A stretch of DNA of 64,000 nucleotides from Cohaesibacter sp. (GTDB lineage: Bacteria; Pseudomonadota; Alphaproteobacteria; Rhizobiales; Cohaesibacteraceae), in contig JAOAQZ010000043.1 in the NCBI GenBank assembly GCA_025210795.1, forward strand, positions 1 through 64,000, given 5' to 3'. Made by a program: the position numbers and the translations under genes. Positions 46,479-53,391 of this stretch are shown piece after piece. The notes under the pieces were generated by a model. The model made no database searches and was not told the DNA's origin. It worked only from the letters and a program-made list of their open reading frames with translations. The first letter of the stretch is position 1. Each line of letters opens with the position of its first letter.

Positions 46479-46497
46479 TAGCAATAATTGTGCCAAC
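46479..46497 (-). promoter_or_regulatory. Sigma54-type promoter of the flgI operon
   Basis: On the minus strand TTGGCACAATTATTGCTA: GG and GC ten bases apart, full TGGCAC and TTGC boxes. Expected transcript start near 46469, 45 bases before the flgI ATG. Confidence 0.85.
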
Positions 46498-46611
46498 TCA
46501 GATTTTTGGCTATGAAACTTTTTATTCCTTGAAATTTCTTGGTTTTTTGACTTGTGGCGATGATGAGTGGATTGCGTTTTTTGCCGCAGGGTGCAGATTT
46601 TGCCCAGTGCG

Positions 46612-46639
46612 TTAACGGCCTGTTAACCGAATGGGTTAA
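46612..46639 (+). promoter_or_regulatory. CtrA-type box upstream of fliX
   Basis: TTAA (46612-46615), seven bases, TTAACC (46623-46628), followed by further TTAA at 46636 and 46648. TTAA-N7-TTAA is the CtrA recognition pattern in alphaproteobacteria. Distance to the fliX ATG is 93 bases. Confidence 0.6.
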
Positions 46640-46718
46640 TCTTTTCCTTAACGGACTGGATCTGGTTGGGGAACACAGATCAAGATGTGGTTGGGTTCGA
46701 AATAGGATAGTTGGATCA

Positions 46719-47156
46719 ATGCGAATTAATGGGCCGAAAAGCACTGCTGGTGTCACGGGTAAGGGAGCTGCCAAGCGGAGCTCTGGAAATGGTGCTGCCT
46801 TCTCACTCCCCGGTGAAACAAGCTCAGCCGCTTCTGCTTCGGCCACTAATCAAACCAGCGCAGTGCAGAATGTGGGTGCCTTGCTTGCCCTGCAATCAGT
46901 TGATGATGCCTTGTCCGGCCGCAAGCGTAAGGCTGTGCGGCGCGGTAACAAGATGCTCGATCTTCTTGAGTCCATTCGGCTTGGTCTGTTGTCTGGCCAG
47001 ATGCCAAGCCATATTCTAGAACAATTGCAACGCTTGTCAGATCAGGTTGAAGAGAGTGGCGATGAACGAATCGACGCTGTACTTGCCGAGATTGAGCTGC
47101 GAACACAGGTAGAAATGGCAAAGCTGGAAGATCTGAGGATGCGTAAAGCTCTTTGA
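46719..47156 (+). CDS. fliX: Flagellar assembly regulator FliX
   Basis: 145 residues from the ATG at 46719 (AGGA 12 bases upstream); in-frame codons before it are not family-like. The core LLALQSVDDALSGRKRKAVRRGNKMLDLLESIRLGLLSG and the C-terminal helix IDAVLAEIELRTQVEMAKL match FliX. In Caulobacter FliX senses early basal-body assembly and controls the sigma54 activator FlbD; it is also a class II, CtrA-dependent gene divergent from flgI, exactly as here. The length is close to the Caulobacter protein. Inner-membrane associated. Confidence 0.88.
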   Translation: MRINGPKSTAGVTGKGAAKRSSGNGAAFSLPGETSSAASASATNQTSAVQNVGALLALQSVDDALSGRKRKAVRRGNKMLDLLESIRLGLLSGQMPSHILEQLQRLSDQVEESGDERIDAVLAEIELRTQVEMAKLEDLRMRKAL

Positions 47157-47295
47157 TGGTAGAAGAATTTGCGTAAAAATACGTAAAATTTACTATTTTT
47201 ACTGTTTGAAAGAGGCTTTTTTGACGGGATTGGTTGTTTGTGAGAGCTGCTCACTCTATATAACTTGCGTCTTTTAAGAAAAATAGGGGTAACCC

Positions 47296-47712
47296 ATGTC
47301 TGTCGAGATCGATGATACCTATCGTCCCTCGGAAGGTGAACCCTTCATGAACGAACGGCATGTCGAGTATTTCCGCCGCAAACTCCACCAGTGGCGGGAT
47401 GATATTTTGCGCGAAAGTCGTGAGACATTGCAACACCTTCAGAACGAAAATACCAACCATCCAGATTTGGTCGATCGTGCATCGTCAGAGACGGATAGGG
47501 CAATCGAATTGCGTGCGCGGGACCGCCAGCGCAAGCTTATTTCCAAAATTGATGCTGCATTAAAACGCATTGAGGATGGCTCTTACGGCTATTGTGAAGA
47601 TACCGGTGAGCCTATTTCGCTCAAGCGGCTTGATGCTCGTCCGACTGCCACTTTGTCCATTGAGGCGCAAGAGCGGCATGAGCGGCGTGAGAAAGTCTAT
47701 CGTGACGATTGA
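47296..47712 (+). CDS. dksA: RNA polymerase-binding transcription factor DksA
   Basis: 138 residues. The coiled-coil tip has DLVDRASSETDRAIEL, with the two Asp and Ala needed for RNA polymerase action, followed by ELRARDRQRKLISKI. The zinc-finger region reads GYCEDTGEPISLKRLDARP and then TLSIEA, so three of the four usual cysteines are replaced (Cys-Thr-Ser-Ala). This reduced type is common in alphaproteobacteria and should not need zinc. With ppGpp, DksA adjusts rRNA and amino-acid promoters. AGGGGTAACCC precedes the ATG. A strong terminator follows. Confidence 0.93.
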   Translation: MSVEIDDTYRPSEGEPFMNERHVEYFRRKLHQWRDDILRESRETLQHLQNENTNHPDLVDRASSETDRAIELRARDRQRKLISKIDAALKRIEDGSYGYCEDTGEPISLKRLDARPTATLSIEAQERHERREKVYRDD

Positions 47713-47767
47713 TCGGTGATTGTCTGATCCCCTGATCAGCTATCCTTTCTCAATTGCAAAGACATAA

Positions 47768-47811
47768 ATAAGGGCGCAGATCCGGGAGCTGGTTCTGCGC
47801 CCTTATTTTTT
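47768..47811 (+). terminator. Terminator of dksA, also usable from the minus strand
   Basis: 12-bp stem TAAGGGCGCAGA (47769-47780) / TCTGCGCCCTTA (47794-47805), then TTTTTT. On the minus strand it is followed by TTTATG, weaker. The loop contains GGGAGC. Confidence 0.9.
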
Positions 47812-47967
47812 GCGCTGTGATCTGATTTGGGAGCAATCACAGCGCACTGATGGACCAACTGGGGAGCATGGTCCATGCGGCAGGCAAAGGGGGAGCATGC
47901 GCTGCCGCGAAGGCTGGAAATGGTGCCAGCCGAAAGGGGAGCCTGAGGGCAATTTCTAGCGGCCCTC
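47812..47967 (-). ncRNA. Candidate structured RNA: hairpins with repeated UGCUCCC loop motif
   Basis: Consecutive stems: 47812-47845 (10 bp, perfect), 47850-47876 (8 bp, perfect), 47877-47908 (7 bp), 47912-47931 (6 bp) and 47945-47967 (6 bp). The first three loops, and the single-stranded link at 47936-47943, carry GGGAGC on the + strand (UGCUCCC on the minus strand); the dksA terminator loop also has GGGAGC. The minus strand is favoured because the series then lies in the 3' region of flgF-flgG-flgA-flgH and ends at the terminator. Strand and transcription are not proven. Confidence 0.5.
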
Positions 47968-48079
47968 GGAAAGCTAAGTGGATGTCGGATTGGTTCGGGT
48001 TCCGGGGCTATTTGCCTTGAGCCGCCGGATACAGGGCTTGCGCCCTATATCCGGTTGTCCAATCCGCGTGATGGATGGA

Positions 48080-48838
48080 TTAGAATGGCAGGATTACATC
48101 AAGCACCTGTTGACCATAGCGGGGTTGCTGAACATCTGTGATCTGGCCTCTGCCACCATAAGCGATGCGTGCTTCGGCAATTTTCTCAGACTGGATGGTG
48201 TTGTTAGAGGAGATGTCGGCAGGGCGGACGATGCCTGCGACCAGAAGTTCGCGCACCTCGAAATTCACGCGCACTTCCTGCCGGCCTTCAATGACCAGAT
48301 TGCCATTGGGCAGGACTTGCAGAACCACTGCTGCGACCGTCGTGGTGATGGTTTCGGAGCGATCTACCTCGCCGCTGCCTTCTGATGAACTGTCAGATGT
48401 GGCCTTGGCGATCGTGGAGGGGTCCGTATTGCCAGTGAACTCGCTTGGGAGTACATGGTTCCACATGCGTTGGCCAAAGCTGCCACCCAATCCCATATTG
48501 TCGGAATTGGCGCGGTTGCGTTTGGTGGTATTGCCGATTTTGGCTTTGTCGGTGATTTTGACATGTACTGTCAGGATGTCGCCGATCTGATGGGCGCGCT
48601 GATCTTTGAAAAAGGCGCGCGAGCCGGTCTGCCATAGGGAGTTTGGACTATAGCTTGCCTTGTTTGACTGGGTTGGCATTGGCATCTGAACCGGGCGATA
48701 TCCCTTTTGGGCTTTCGGGTTTTCAATTGCAGACAGGGCTGGCTGTTTGCCGATATTCTTGAGCCGATCTCCTGCACCGCATGCGGAAAGAGTGGCTGCA
48801 GCAAGGCAGAGAAGAAGGGTTTTTGTGAGCTTTTTCAT
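48080..48838 (-). CDS. flgH: Flagellar L-ring lipoprotein FlgH
   Basis: 252 residues. Signal peptide with lipobox LSAC (Cys20). SLWQTGSRAFFKDQRAHQIGDILTVHVKI and NGNLVIEGRQEVRVNFE are FlgH signatures, and the C-terminus SEKIAEARIAYGGRGQI followed by QQVLDVILPF is conserved. It builds the L ring in the outer membrane around the rod. The ATG at 48838 overlaps the flgA stop codon by four bases. Last gene of the flgF operon. Confidence 0.95.
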   Translation of the reverse strand: MKKLTKTLLLCLAAATLSACGAGDRLKNIGKQPALSAIENPKAQKGYRPVQMPMPTQSNKASYSPNSLWQTGSRAFFKDQRAHQIGDILTVHVKITDKAKIGNTTKRNRANSDNMGLGGSFGQRMWNHVLPSEFTGNTDPSTIAKATSDSSSEGSGEVDRSETITTTVAAVVLQVLPNGNLVIEGRQEVRVNFEVRELLVAGIVRPADISSNNTIQSEKIAEARIAYGGRGQITDVQQPRYGQQVLDVILPF

Positions 48839-49863
48839 TGGGTTTGTCCCTTCACGGCAGCAATGGTCATTGGCGTTTCGCCGACCTGCACAAGGCCTGC
48901 ATCTTTTACCCGTGCCCGGATGATCCGGTTTGTTTGTAAATTCTGAATGGCAATCACATCGCCTTTGGCGCCTGCGGTCATCGCGGTGCCGCGCATGGTC
49001 AGAGTCAAATTGCCTGATTTGAACAGGATGGTGACAATGTCGGATCGATTGATGATCTCTGGCACCTTGAACATGGAGTTGCTGGCAATGGCACCTTGAC
49101 GAATGTTTTGTCGTGCCGCCTTACCGATTAAATTGGAGATTTGCATGCGATCAATGCCGCGGGTGCGTTGGCGAGGCATGGGAGACAGGATGATGTCTCC
49201 CTCCATGATCAGGTCACCACGCAGGATGTTTCGGGTCGCGATGGGAACCATCACTGTCTCGGTTGCCTGACCGCTAATGCGGATGGGCGACAGATCATTG
49301 CGGCCACCAATCAGGATATTGGCAGAAAAGCGCCCCGATGACCGATCAAACCGCAAAGCACGGATATGAAAGCTTTGCAGCGCATCAAGTGAGGCATGCT
49401 GATCGGGGACATTTTGATTGAGTGAGAGTTCGACATCGCCTGCAGAGGATACAAACCCTTTTTGCTTCATGCGGGCAAGCAATCCATCTGTAATGTCGTG
49501 TTCAGTCACCAATTGGGAGGCGTGGCGCACTCGGACCATGGTCACATTGTTGCGGTCAACCTCGTTTAAACCCGCATCGCGCGCGGCCAGCAGCACTCGC
49601 TCAGCACGGATGACGCCACTTTGTCCGATAGAGGGTGCGCGAAAGACAGCGCGGCTGCCTTGAGGCCCTGCATCTTCGAATAGATCACTGAGTGTTACCA
49701 AGCTGCCTGTTACTTCGATGTTTGCGCGCATTTTGGGCATGGCAAGGGCTGTTGTCACACCAAGGCTGAGGGACAGGGCCGCAAAGGCAAGGCGATTAAG
49801 CCATTTTGTTGTGCCGAGCTGGACATTTGTCTTGCGGCGTTTGATTAGTATGTCAATCATCAT
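48835..49863 (-). CDS. flgA: Flagella basal body P-ring formation chaperone FlgA
   Basis: 342 residues. An N-terminal signal anchor (about 25-45) is followed by the long SAF-like region typical of alphaproteobacterial FlgA, in which PIATRNILRGDLIMEGDI and GKAARQNIRQGAIASNSMF are conserved. It helps FlgI form the P ring in the periplasm. The sequence between flgG and flgA carries TGGGAGCGG, which acts as Shine-Dalgarno and also resembles the repeated GGGAGC motif. Start at 49863 or three bases later. Confidence 0.9.
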   Translation of the reverse strand: MMIDILIKRRKTNVQLGTTKWLNRLAFAALSLSLGVTTALAMPKMRANIEVTGSLVTLSDLFEDAGPQGSRAVFRAPSIGQSGVIRAERVLLAARDAGLNEVDRNNVTMVRVRHASQLVTEHDITDGLLARMKQKGFVSSAGDVELSLNQNVPDQHASLDALQSFHIRALRFDRSSGRFSANILIGGRNDLSPIRISGQATETVMVPIATRNILRGDLIMEGDIILSPMPRQRTRGIDRMQISNLIGKAARQNIRQGAIASNSMFKVPEIINRSDIVTILFKSGNLTLTMRGTAMTAGAKGDVIAIQNLQTNRIIRARVKDAGLVQVGETPMTIAAVKGQTQ

Positions 49864-49872
49864 CCGCTCCCA

Positions 49873-50658
49873 TTATCTCAGGTTCGAGGTTGCAGAGAGC
49901 ATTTCATCCGCTGCCTTAATAACGCGACTATTCATTTCATAGGCGCGCTGGGCGGCAATCAGATCTGAAATTTCTGCAACAGAATTCACGTTGGCCATCT
50001 CCAAGTGGCCCTGCAAAATAGTCCCGTAACTTGGCGTACCGGGCGTGGCGACCTGAGCGGCTCCGCTTGCTCCGGTTTCAAGAAACAAGTTGTCTCCGAT
50101 GGCTTCGAGGCCTGCCTTGTTGACGAACCGGGCCAATGTAAGCTGCCCCAGAGTGGTCTGGGTGGTGGAATTGCCAACCTGAACCTGAATTTCCCCTTCC
50201 TGGTTGATGGAGATATTCTTGGAATTCTGCGGGAAGGTTATGCCCGGAACGACCTCGTAGCCATCGACGGTCACCAACTGACCGTTGGCATTGATCTCAA
50301 AAGAGCCATCGCGGGTGTAAGCAGTTCGTCCGTCCGGGGTGGTGATCTGAAAGAAGCCTTCGCCGCGAATGGCGACGTCAAGCTGCTTGCCGGTATTTTC
50401 GACCGAGCCTTGGGACATGATGCGGGCGGTGGCTGCAAGACGTACGCCCGAGCCGATCTGGATGCCCACTGGAACCGCCGTGCCGGATGCAGATGTTGCA
50501 GAGCCAGAGCGGCGCAGATCCTGATAGAGCAGGTCCTGAAACTCGGCGCGCTGGCGTTTGAAGCCGGTGGTGCGCATGTTGGCCACGTTGTTGGAAATAA
50601 CTTCAACATTATGTTCCTGCGCCAGCATGCCGGTGGAAGCGATATATAGAGCTCTCAT
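49873..50658 (-). CDS. flgG: Flagellar distal rod protein FlgG
   Basis: 261 residues, the length of canonical FlgG. MRALYIASTGMLAQEHNVEVISNNVAN-type N-terminus, IRGEGFFQI at about 106, GTILQGHLEMANVNSVAEI and the C-terminal AQRAYEMNSRVIKAADEML are diagnostic. It forms the distal rod. A purine-rich GCAGGAAGGA 12 bases upstream supports the start. 22 bp after flgF. Confidence 0.96.
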   Translation of the reverse strand: MRALYIASTGMLAQEHNVEVISNNVANMRTTGFKRQRAEFQDLLYQDLRRSGSATSASGTAVPVGIQIGSGVRLAATARIMSQGSVENTGKQLDVAIRGEGFFQITTPDGRTAYTRDGSFEINANGQLVTVDGYEVVPGITFPQNSKNISINQEGEIQVQVGNSTTQTTLGQLTLARFVNKAGLEAIGDNLFLETGASGAAQVATPGTPSYGTILQGHLEMANVNSVAEISDLIAAQRAYEMNSRVIKAADEMLSATSNLR

Positions 50659-50680
50659 GATTAAAATCCTTCCTGCGGCG

Positions 50681-51421
50681 CTATGCGCTCAAGCGACCAA
50701 GTTTGTCGATGGCGTTTTCGCGAAGATCCTGAATGCTTTTCTGGGAGTTGGCCAAAGAGGTGTAGGCGCGGGTGACGGCGATCATGCGGGAGATTTCTTT
50801 CACGCCCTTCACGTTGGAGCTTTCAACCCGGCCAGACAGAATGTTGGGCACTTCTACCACCTGCGGGTTGGCGTGTTTGAACAGGGAGAAACCTTCCTTG
50901 ACCATGGCATCCTGATTGGCAAAGGTTACGACCCGTACGCGGCCGATTTCGCCCCGTTCCGTGCTGATGGTGCCGTCGCGTGCGATGTCGATATTGCTGT
51001 CCTCGGTGGTGAAGACGATCGGACCGTCCTGCCCCAGAACCGCATAACCTTCCGTTGTCACCAACTCGCCTTGGGAATTGATGTCAAACTCACCATTGCG
51101 GGTATAGCGCTCGCCGTCGGGTGCTTGAATGGCAAACCATGAGCTGTCGTCATTGAAGGCCATATTGACCGGATTGCCAGTCTCACGAATGGTGCCGGGC
51201 GCAAATTGATGCGTGATCCGGTTGTCGATGACATATGAGATCTTTTTGTCGGATGAGCGAAAATCATTCATGCGCGCTGTTGGCATGATATATTCTTCAA
51301 ACAGAAGATTGTCGCTCTTGTAGCCTGCAGTATTGATGTTTGCGAGATTGTTCGCAATCACATCCATCTTGCGGCGCAGAACCATTTGCCTTGATAGGCC
51401 GATGAGTTGTGAATTCTCCAT
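50681..51421 (-). CDS. flgF: Flagellar proximal rod protein FlgF
   Basis: 246 residues from the ATG at 51421; an in-frame start as far as 51508 is excluded because it would overlap the sigma54 promoter. MENSQLIGLSRQMVLRRKMDVIANNLAN is the rod-protein N-terminus. VSYVIDN-type GTIRETGNP and the D0 C-terminus (RMIAVTRAYTSLANSQ) identify FlgF. The Shine-Dalgarno is poor. First gene of the flgF-flgG-flgA-flgH operon. Confidence 0.93.
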   Translation of the reverse strand: MENSQLIGLSRQMVLRRKMDVIANNLANINTAGYKSDNLLFEEYIMPTARMNDFRSSDKKISYVIDNRITHQFAPGTIRETGNPVNMAFNDDSSWFAIQAPDGERYTRNGEFDINSQGELVTTEGYAVLGQDGPIVFTTEDSNIDIARDGTISTERGEIGRVRVVTFANQDAMVKEGFSLFKHANPQVVEVPNILSGRVESSNVKGVKEISRMIAVTRAYTSLANSQKSIQDLRENAIDKLGRLSA

Positions 51422-51435
51422 AAGCGTTAACCACT

Positions 51436-51468
51436 TTGCTCCCAATGATCCGCGCCGGTGCTCCCCAG
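51436..51468 (-). promoter_or_regulatory. Two copies of the GGGAGCA motif in the flgF leader
   Basis: On the minus strand the leader contains CTGGGGAGCA (51468-51459) and then TTGGGAGCAA (51445-51436). Each is an exact 10-base match to a loop of the dksA-flgH hairpin series as read on the + strand (47859-47868 and 47827-47836), so it is complementary to the same loops on the minus strand. Confidence 0.6.
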
Positions 51469-51490
51469 CGTGACGCGTTGAGTATTTGTT

Positions 51491-51508
51491 AAGCATAAAG
51501 CGTGCCAA
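51491..51508 (-). promoter_or_regulatory. Sigma54-type promoter of the flgF operon
   Basis: On the minus strand TTGGCACGCTTTATGCTT: perfect TGGCACG, GG-N10-GC spacing, -12 ATGC. Expected transcript start near 51481, leaving a leader of about 60 nt that contains both GGGAGCA motifs. Confidence 0.85.
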
Positions 51509-51670
51509 CTTAAATTGTCTTTATATTTCAATGGTTGAGTGGAGAGGGTGTCGGCAAAATAGGAAGAAAAGGCAGGGCGAAATTGCCCTGTAGGAAAAAA
51601 ATGCCGAGTTCCTGTGGGAGGTTGCTGGAAAGGTTTTGTTAACCTTTTGTGAGGTATTTATTAAGAGTGA

Positions 51671-51685
51671 TTAACCATAATTTAC
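51671..51685 (+). promoter_or_regulatory. CtrA-type box upstream of fliL
   Basis: TTAACCATAATTTAC: TTAACCAT half-site followed with N7 spacing by TTAC, and another TTAA at 51661. A GATTC (CcrM-type GANTC) site begins at 51686. It lies 25-39 bases before the fliL ATG. Confidence 0.5.
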
Positions 51686-51709
51686 GATTCGTAAAACTGC
51701 GGAATATGA

Positions 51710-52219
51710 ATGGCTGAAGAAGCTGAAAATGTAGACGGTGAGGGTGCCGAGGAAGAGGGCCGGGGTGGCGGCAAGAAGAAGCTGATCATCATTATTGCTC
51801 TGGCTTTGGTGGTGCTGCTAGGTGGCGGTGCTGCGGCTTATTTCCTGTTTTTCAATGAACCGGCTGCCGAGGTGGTCGAGCCAGAAAATGACCCTGATGC
51901 CGAGCCCGAAGCCAAGGCCTATTTTCTTGATCTGCCCGAGATGACGGTGAACCTCAATTCCAAGAATCGCCGTGCGCAATATCTTCGCGTCAAAATAGCG
52001 CTTGAGCTGGTCAGTGAAGAACAGGCGGCAAAGATCGAGCCGTTTCTGCCGCGGGTTCTGGATGCGTTTCAGGTTTATTTGCGCGAATTGCGTACATCCG
52101 ATCTGGAAGGGTCTGCAGGCCTTTTCCGTTTGAAGCGGGAATTGCAAAAGCGAATTAATGATGCGGTTTATCCGGTCAAAGTGAACGATATTCTGTTTAA
52201 AGAAATCTTGATCCAGTAG
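51710..52219 (+). CDS. fliL: Flagellar basal body-associated protein FliL
   Basis: 169 residues. Acidic N-terminus, a membrane segment at about 24-48, then the FliL periplasmic domain with AYFLDLPEMTVNLNS, RAQYLRVKIALEL and the C-terminal NDILFKEILIQ. FliL associates with the stator and supports torque. First gene of an operon with fliM (8 bp gap). CtrA-type box just upstream. Confidence 0.95.
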   Translation: MAEEAENVDGEGAEEEGRGGGKKKLIIIIALALVVLLGGGAAAYFLFFNEPAAEVVEPENDPDAEPEAKAYFLDLPEMTVNLNSKNRRAQYLRVKIALELVSEEQAAKIEPFLPRVLDAFQVYLRELRTSDLEGSAGLFRLKRELQKRINDAVYPVKVNDILFKEILIQ

Positions 52220-52227
52220 GGCGAGAG

Positions 52228-53391
52228 ATGGCTGACGAAGAAGAAGGCGTAGATCTGATGGCGGACTGGGGCGCTGCTCTTGAAGAGCAGGGTGCCGGTA
52301 ATGCCGACGAAATGGCAGCCCAATGGGCTGCCATGATTGATGAGCCTACGGAAGGGGAAGGGGATTCCTCTCGTGGCGCAGATCGCGTGCTTAATCAGGA
52401 AGAGATTGATAATCTTCTGGGCTTCAGTCTGGATGACGGATTTGCTGGCGAGCGCTCAGGTGTGCGCGCCCTGATCGATTCCGCTATCGTTTCCTATGAA
52501 CGTCTGCCGATGCTGGAGATCGTCTTTGATCGTCTTGTGCGGATGACGACCACCAGTTTGCGCAATTTTACGTCTGATAATGTTGAGGTGTCGCTCGATT
52601 CTATCGCTTCTGTTCGCTTCGGTGATTATCTCAATTCTATTCCACTTCCGGCTATTTTGACGGTGTTTAAGGCGGAAGAGTGGGACAATCTGGGTCTGAT
52701 CACTGTCGATTCCAGCCTGATTTATTCCATCATTGATGTGCTTTTGGGTGGCGGTCGCGGTACATCTGCTATTCGTGTGGAAGGTCGCCCCTATACTACC
52801 ATTGAGCTTAATCTGGTGCGCCAGATGATCGAGATCGTGCTGGAAGATGCAGAGGCTGCTTTTGCGCCACTGTCTCCGGTTAATTTTTCGCTGGAGCGTC
52901 TTGAGACCAATCCTCGTTTTGCTGCTATCTCACGTCCTGCCAATGCTGCCATTTTGGTGGAACTGCGCATTGATATGGAAGATCGAGGCGGCAAGATCGA
53001 GATCATGCTGCCCTATGCCACAATCGAACCCATTCGCGATTTGCTTTTGCAAATGTTTATGGGGGAGAAGTTTGGTCGGGACCCCATTTGGGAGGGGCAT
53101 TTGGCGACAGAGGTTTTCATGTCAGATGTGGAACTGGATGCCGTTCTGTTCGACAAGGAAATGTCTCTAAATGATGTTATGAAACTGGATGTGGGTCAGA
53201 CACTTATGCTTGATTCTGGACCCGAAGATCCGGTGAAAATTCAATGTGGCGACGTGCTTTTGACAAAAGGGATCATGGGGCGTCACGGTGAAAATATTTC
53301 GGTTCAGGTAACCAATGAATTGGCCAAACCAAAAATGACAATGGCCGCATTTGAAAAAGCTGTTGAAGGCGGATCTGGGAAGGGTGAGTAA
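52228..53391 (+). CDS. fliM: Flagellar motor switch protein FliM
   Basis: 387 residues. The CheY-binding peptide LNQEEIDNLLGF lies at 55-66, not at the very N-terminus; the first 50 residues are acidic with two Trp-containing segments (MADWGAALEE and AQWAAMIDE). The middle domain with RLPMLEIVFDRLVRM, LGGGRG and the SpoA/FliN-like C-terminal domain are intact. FliM forms the C ring and reverses rotation on binding CheY-P. fliN is not in this window. Confidence 0.95.
   Translation: MADEEEGVDLMADWGAALEEQGAGNADEMAAQWAAMIDEPTEGEGDSSRGADRVLNQEEIDNLLGFSLDDGFAGERSGVRALIDSAIVSYERLPMLEIVFDRLVRMTTTSLRNFTSDNVEVSLDSIASVRFGDYLNSIPLPAILTVFKAEEWDNLGLITVDSSLIYSIIDVLLGGGRGTSAIRVEGRPYTTIELNLVRQMIEIVLEDAEAAFAPLSPVNFSLERLETNPRFAAISRPANAAILVELRIDMEDRGGKIEIMLPYATIEPIRDLLLQMFMGEKFGRDPIWEGHLATEVFMSDVELDAVLFDKEMSLNDVMKLDVGQTLMLDSGPEDPVKIQCGDVLLTKGIMGRHGENISVQVTNELAKPKMTMAAFEKAVEGGSGKGE

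Larger units (their letters stand above)
47713..48079. other. dksA-flgH intergenic region with hairpin series
   Basis: Holds no protein gene. It contains the dksA terminator (47768-47811), a run of four or five hairpins to about 47967, and one further stem, CCGGATA-c-AGGGC / GCCCT-a-TATCCGG, at about 48024-48054 that ends 26 bases past the flgH stop. Confidence 0.6.

Noticed and set aside
46588..46605. GG-N10-GC site before fliX (GGTGCAGATTTTGC)
   Set aside because: Good -12 but the -24 box GGGTGC deviates too much; CtrA box is the better candidate.
48023..48054. Hairpin after flgH as an intrinsic terminator
   Set aside because: Stable stem but no U-run on either strand.
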